Below are positions 4,124 through 6,701 of a DNA stretch of 6,701 bases, piece by piece (the first letter of the stretch is position 1; each line of letters starts with the position of its first letter). The DNA comes from Candidatus Poribacteria bacterium (GTDB lineage: Bacteria > Poribacteria > WGA-4E > WGA-3G). A program made the position numbers and the translations under genes. Where the stretch lies: assembly GCA_009845505.1 (NCBI GenBank), contig VXZL01000650.1:2776-9476 (forward strand), written 5' to 3'. The notes below the pieces were generated by a model that was given only the letters and a program-made list of their open reading frames with translations, was not told where the DNA came from and searched no databases.

Positions 4124-6701
4124 TATCCATCTCCGTAAAGTTCTGTTCCCCGAGACGCGCCGTGATTTCTGGAAACTCCCGCTCGTTAAATACAAGCTGA
4201 AAGATACCTTCGCGTGTTGTTCCTTCACGGACACACATGGTACCGACGTTATTGAATGTATCTTCAAGAGTCTTCAAGACCTTTTTCTTATATTCGGTAT
4301 CAAGGTTGCCGCCAAGATGCTCACCCTTTGTCTCGAAAATCAGGACGCGTGTTACGTCACCAAATTCACTCGTCATTGCAACGAAATCCGGGTAGATACG
4401 TCCCTGTTTCCAACCCTGCACGTAATACTCACCGCGTTGACGAACAGCGATTCGATGCCACCATTGTAGTGCGCGCCGTTCATCAAGATAATAGGCAAAT
4501 TTCTTTTCAAATTCGTTATCAAAATGTTGTTCAAACACGGGTTCAAAGAGGCTGAGTTGAACAGGGTTCCCATACCTTGTGAGCGGTCTATCGTTGGCTC
4601 TGACCTCTATTTCATACTGGTCTCGGAGTTTATAATTCGGCTCTCCTGTCTCTAAGTCAAATTTGATTTCACCTTTCTCTAATTTTTTACGAAAGATCTG
4701 CTCTGCTTGCTGTTCGACTTCACGCTTTACATGCTCCCGCAGGGCATGGACGAGATAAGAACGCCTATCGTAAATATCTTCTTCGGTTTCGCCGTTTTGT
4801 CTAAGGCTTTCGCGCATCTGCGCTGCAATACGAGCCGCTCGCCAGGGATTCGGCAAAAGGTCTGAAAGACGGCGCGCAAAATCGGAGATGCCGACTGTTT
4901 TGTCAATATAGGGTTCCTGATCGGGATGGTAGACAGGCGGTGCGTCTCCAACGTCAACGGCTGCAGATTGCCATATCATCGTATCGGGTGCAGAAGCCTT
5001 CAGATCGGGTGCTTGAATTGCTGCCCACTTTATATGGGGTAGAATATGCGATTGATAATTGAGTTGAATCCACTCGTCCCCATTCTTATGGAGCACCATC
5101 GGCAAATAGATCTCCTGACCTCGAAATCGCGCTCGGCGTTTCACGGTTTGTGTGCGTAAATCGAGGAGTTCCTGTGTATCTGCAGCACCAATGACCTCAT
5201 CGCCTAAACCGGTGAGACCTTCGGATTCTAAACCTTTCTTGACTTGCTCGACGGCGACAGCGACATCTGTGTTATTGCAATAGACATAACATTGATCCAA
5301 TGCTTTTCGTCCGGTGAGTTGGGCATGCGGTTGCCGCATCACACGTCCTACAAGTTGTGTGATTGCTTTTTGCGCTTGTGTATTGTCCAACATGACCAAG
5401 AGGTAAGCGAAGGGGCAATCCCATCCTTCCATGAGTGCGGCTTTTGTGATGATCCAACGGACCTGGGACATTTTAGAAAGCAGATCTTCGTCTTGAAGCT
5501 CATCATTTTCGGCGGATTTGACGCGAATCGTCTCCGGTGGTATACCTAAACGTATAAGATAGGCGCGCGCGTCTTCGGCATGGATACGCTCACCATCTTG
5601 CTGATCCTTGCCTGTCCGCTCGACTCGGACAACGGCGATGGGTCGGATATATCGGTTGGTGGTATTTTCAAGTGCCTCTGCTTCTTTATTGAGTCGTTCA
5701 AGTTCGTCAACTGCTTGCTGCAAAGTGTATTGCCAATCGTCCCGCCAAGAAGTCGTTTCCGCATTTTTCCTGAAATTGGATTTCACTTGTACAGGTAACT
5801 TAATCATCTCCTCCTGTTTTAGGGCGGTTCCGTCAATATCAACGAGTAGATTGCTGATGCCGCGGTTGGGTGTAGCAGAAAGTTCTATTATCATTTGGGG
5901 ATCAAGGCGATTGATGGAGCGGGCAAATTCTTCGTTTGCTTTCTGTCTTTTCGCGCCATACGCTTTATGTGCTTCGTCTAAAACAATAATAGGACGGAGC
6001 ATTTTAAACACATTAAACAAACTCTGTTTAACGACTCCACCTTCCGCTTCACTTTTACACTCCAGATCGGGATATTCATTTCGCATGCGAGTGTCGCCGA
6101 AAATGTCGTCACTGTCGGGGAAAAAACTGGGATATTTTCCGGTGTCTTTGAACATCCGGAGGAATTCCTTGCCTTTTTGTCGATTCGCCGCTGGCAACAT
6201 CAGCAGCATAACACAGAGGTAATTGGCAATATCGTCTCTATTGAAAGGGTCATCCTTTTCGAGCATTTTGACTTTACCGGCACTGGCGCGCTCCAACATT
6301 TTACGGTAAGGGTGTTCTTTGTCCCATAAAGCTTTTTTGGTTTGTGCATAGATTGCTCTCGTCGGCACAATCCATAGTGTTAGCCCACGTTGCCGATGGA
6401 GACGTTCCAAAGCGGATGCTGCGAGCAGGGTTTTCCCGCCACCCGTTGGGACTTTAAAACAGATATGTGGAATGGGACGTTTTGCGTCGTCGGTGCGTGT
6501 AACGTAGTCGCCGGCAGTTGGGGCAACGCCGTCGTTCTGTTTCAAATTCTGCCATGCATTTTGGGGGTAATTATGCAACTCGGCGGGAATACTATCAACA
6601 CCTGCTTGTTTCAGTGCCTCTATAGCGGTTTTTGAAGTATTTTCAGCCTCAGATAGTGCCTCTAACCAGCGGGTAAAAGCGTCCAATGCGTTCTGTTGAT
6701 A
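4119..6701 (-). CDS. Type III restriction-type helicase/endonuclease (Res), 5' partial
   Basis: A superfamily 2 helicase fused to a nuclease, as in Res subunits of type III restriction systems, which use ATP to move on DNA and cut with a Mod methyltransferase partner. Motifs in order: YQQNALD at the window edge (a Q-motif-like start), KVPTGGGKT (Walker A, 6429-6455), IVLDEAH (DEAH at 5967-5978), ELSATPN (SAT at 5871-5879), EGWDCP (about 5412-5429), QLVGRVMR (motif VI, 5334-5357), then a C-terminal PD-(D/E)xK nuclease core, YPDF (Pro-Asp near 4391) and IFETKG (Glu-Thr-Lys at 4326-4334). All catalytic landmarks are present, so it looks functional. A TTG at 6684-6686 could serve as a start giving 855 residues. 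The frame is open to base 6701, however, and YQQNALDAF upstream fits the family, so the true start is probably outside the window. The stop lies in a putative target-site duplication. No methyltransferase gene is visible. A solitary helicase-nuclease defence protein is the alternative. Confidence 0.9.
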   Translation of the reverse strand, partial: YQQNALDAFTRWLEALSEAENTSKTAIEALKQAGVDSIPAELHNYPQNAWQNLKQNDGVAPTAGDYVTRTDDAKRPIPHICFKVPTGGGKTLLAASALERLHRQRGLTLWIVPTRAIYAQTKKALWDKEHPYRKMLERASAGKVKMLEKDDPFNRDDIANYLCVMLLMLPAANRQKGKEFLRMFKDTGKYPSFFPDSDDIFGDTRMRNEYPDLECKSEAEGGVVKQSLFNVFKMLRPIIVLDEAHKAYGAKRQKANEEFARSINRLDPQMIIELSATPNRGISNLLVDIDGTALKQEEMIKLPVQVKSNFRKNAETTSWRDDWQYTLQQAVDELERLNKEAEALENTTNRYIRPIAVVRVERTGKDQQDGERIHAEDARAYLIRLGIPPETIRVKSAENDELQDEDLLSKMSQVRWIITKAALMEGWDCPFAYLLVMLDNTQAQKAITQLVGRVMRQPHAQLTGRKALDQCYVYCNNTDVAVAVEQVKKGLESEGLTGLGDEVIGAADTQELLDLRTQTVKRRARFRGQEIYLPMVLHKNGDEWIQLNYQSHILPHIKWAAIQAPDLKASAPDTMIWQSAAVDVGDAPPVYHPDQEPYIDKTVGISDFARRLSDLLPNPWRAARIAAQMRESLRQNGETEEDIYDRRSYLVHALREHVKREVEQQAEQIFRKKLEKGEIKFDLETGEPNYKLRDQYEIEVRANDRPLTRYGNPVQLSLFEPVFEQHFDNEFEKKFAYYLDERRALQWWHRIAVRQRGEYYVQGWKQGRIYPDFVAMTSEFGDVTRVLIFETKGEHLGGNLDTEYKKKVLKTLEDTFNNVGTMCVREGTTREGIFQLVFNEREFPEITARLGEQNFTEMDN

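Noticed and set aside
5608..6222. A 204-residue open frame on the plus strand opposite the restriction gene
   Set aside because: It lies wholly antisense to well-conserved helicase motifs, has a serine-rich low-complexity make-up and matches no family I know. It is a shadow of the real gene, like the other short plus-strand frames.
6684..6686. TTG as the true start of the restriction gene
   Set aside because: The frame stays open to the window edge and the preceding residues (YQQNA) extend the conserved N-terminal motif. No clear ribosome site can be seen in the 15 bases before the edge. The gene is best treated as 5' partial.

Overview
The window shows a bacterial genome fragment with three large genes, all on the minus strand, packed with short gaps and bordered by small repeats. 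In transcription order (right to left) they are a type III restriction-like helicase/nuclease whose 5' end runs off the right edge, a TPR + VCBS/FG-GAP + ASPIC/UnbV lipoprotein, and nicotinate phosphoribosyltransferase (pncB). The protein mix (a large CRTAC1-like TPR/VCBS/UnbV lipoprotein) and the many copies of a short hairpin repeat remind me of Candidatus Poribacteria or another uncultured, repeat-rich lineage. That is recollection and inference; no rRNA or marker gene here proves it.

Layout. Bases 1-172 carry five direct copies of a roughly 25-bp hairpin repeat, four of them lying in a long duplication of period 103. The last copy runs into pncB and supplies its stop codon. pncB (163-1554) overlaps the lipoprotein gene (1551-3938) by 4 bp (ATGA), so these two form a translationally coupled pair. 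Between the lipoprotein gene and the restriction gene, 3998-4117 looks like a 120-bp non-coding mobile element (MITE-like): 12-bp terminal inverted repeats with 11 matches, directly flanked by a 6-bp direct repeat, ATTAGT. The right-hand copy of that flank includes the stop codon of the restriction gene. A sixth copy of the 25-bp hairpin repeat sits inside this element. The restriction gene fills 4119-6701 and is open at the right edge.

How the genes work together. pncB makes nicotinate mononucleotide for NAD salvage in the cytosol. The lipoprotein should sit on the cell envelope and bind ligands or partners through TPRs and a seven-repeat calcium-type propeller. The pair is coupled in translation, but no shared pathway is evident. 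The restriction-type protein would be a defence enzyme; its methyltransferase partner is not in the window.

No complete new multi-gene system is visible. The most interesting material is the repeat biology. The hairpin family is better paired as minus-strand RNA than as plus-strand RNA, shows one compensated pair, carries stop codons in all three minus-strand frames, ends one gene, and is nested in a MITE-like insertion at the stop codon of another. No gene-free stretch exceeds 300 bases; the two gaps (1-162 and 3939-4118) are described below. I saw no tRNA, rRNA, CRISPR array or convincing promoter.
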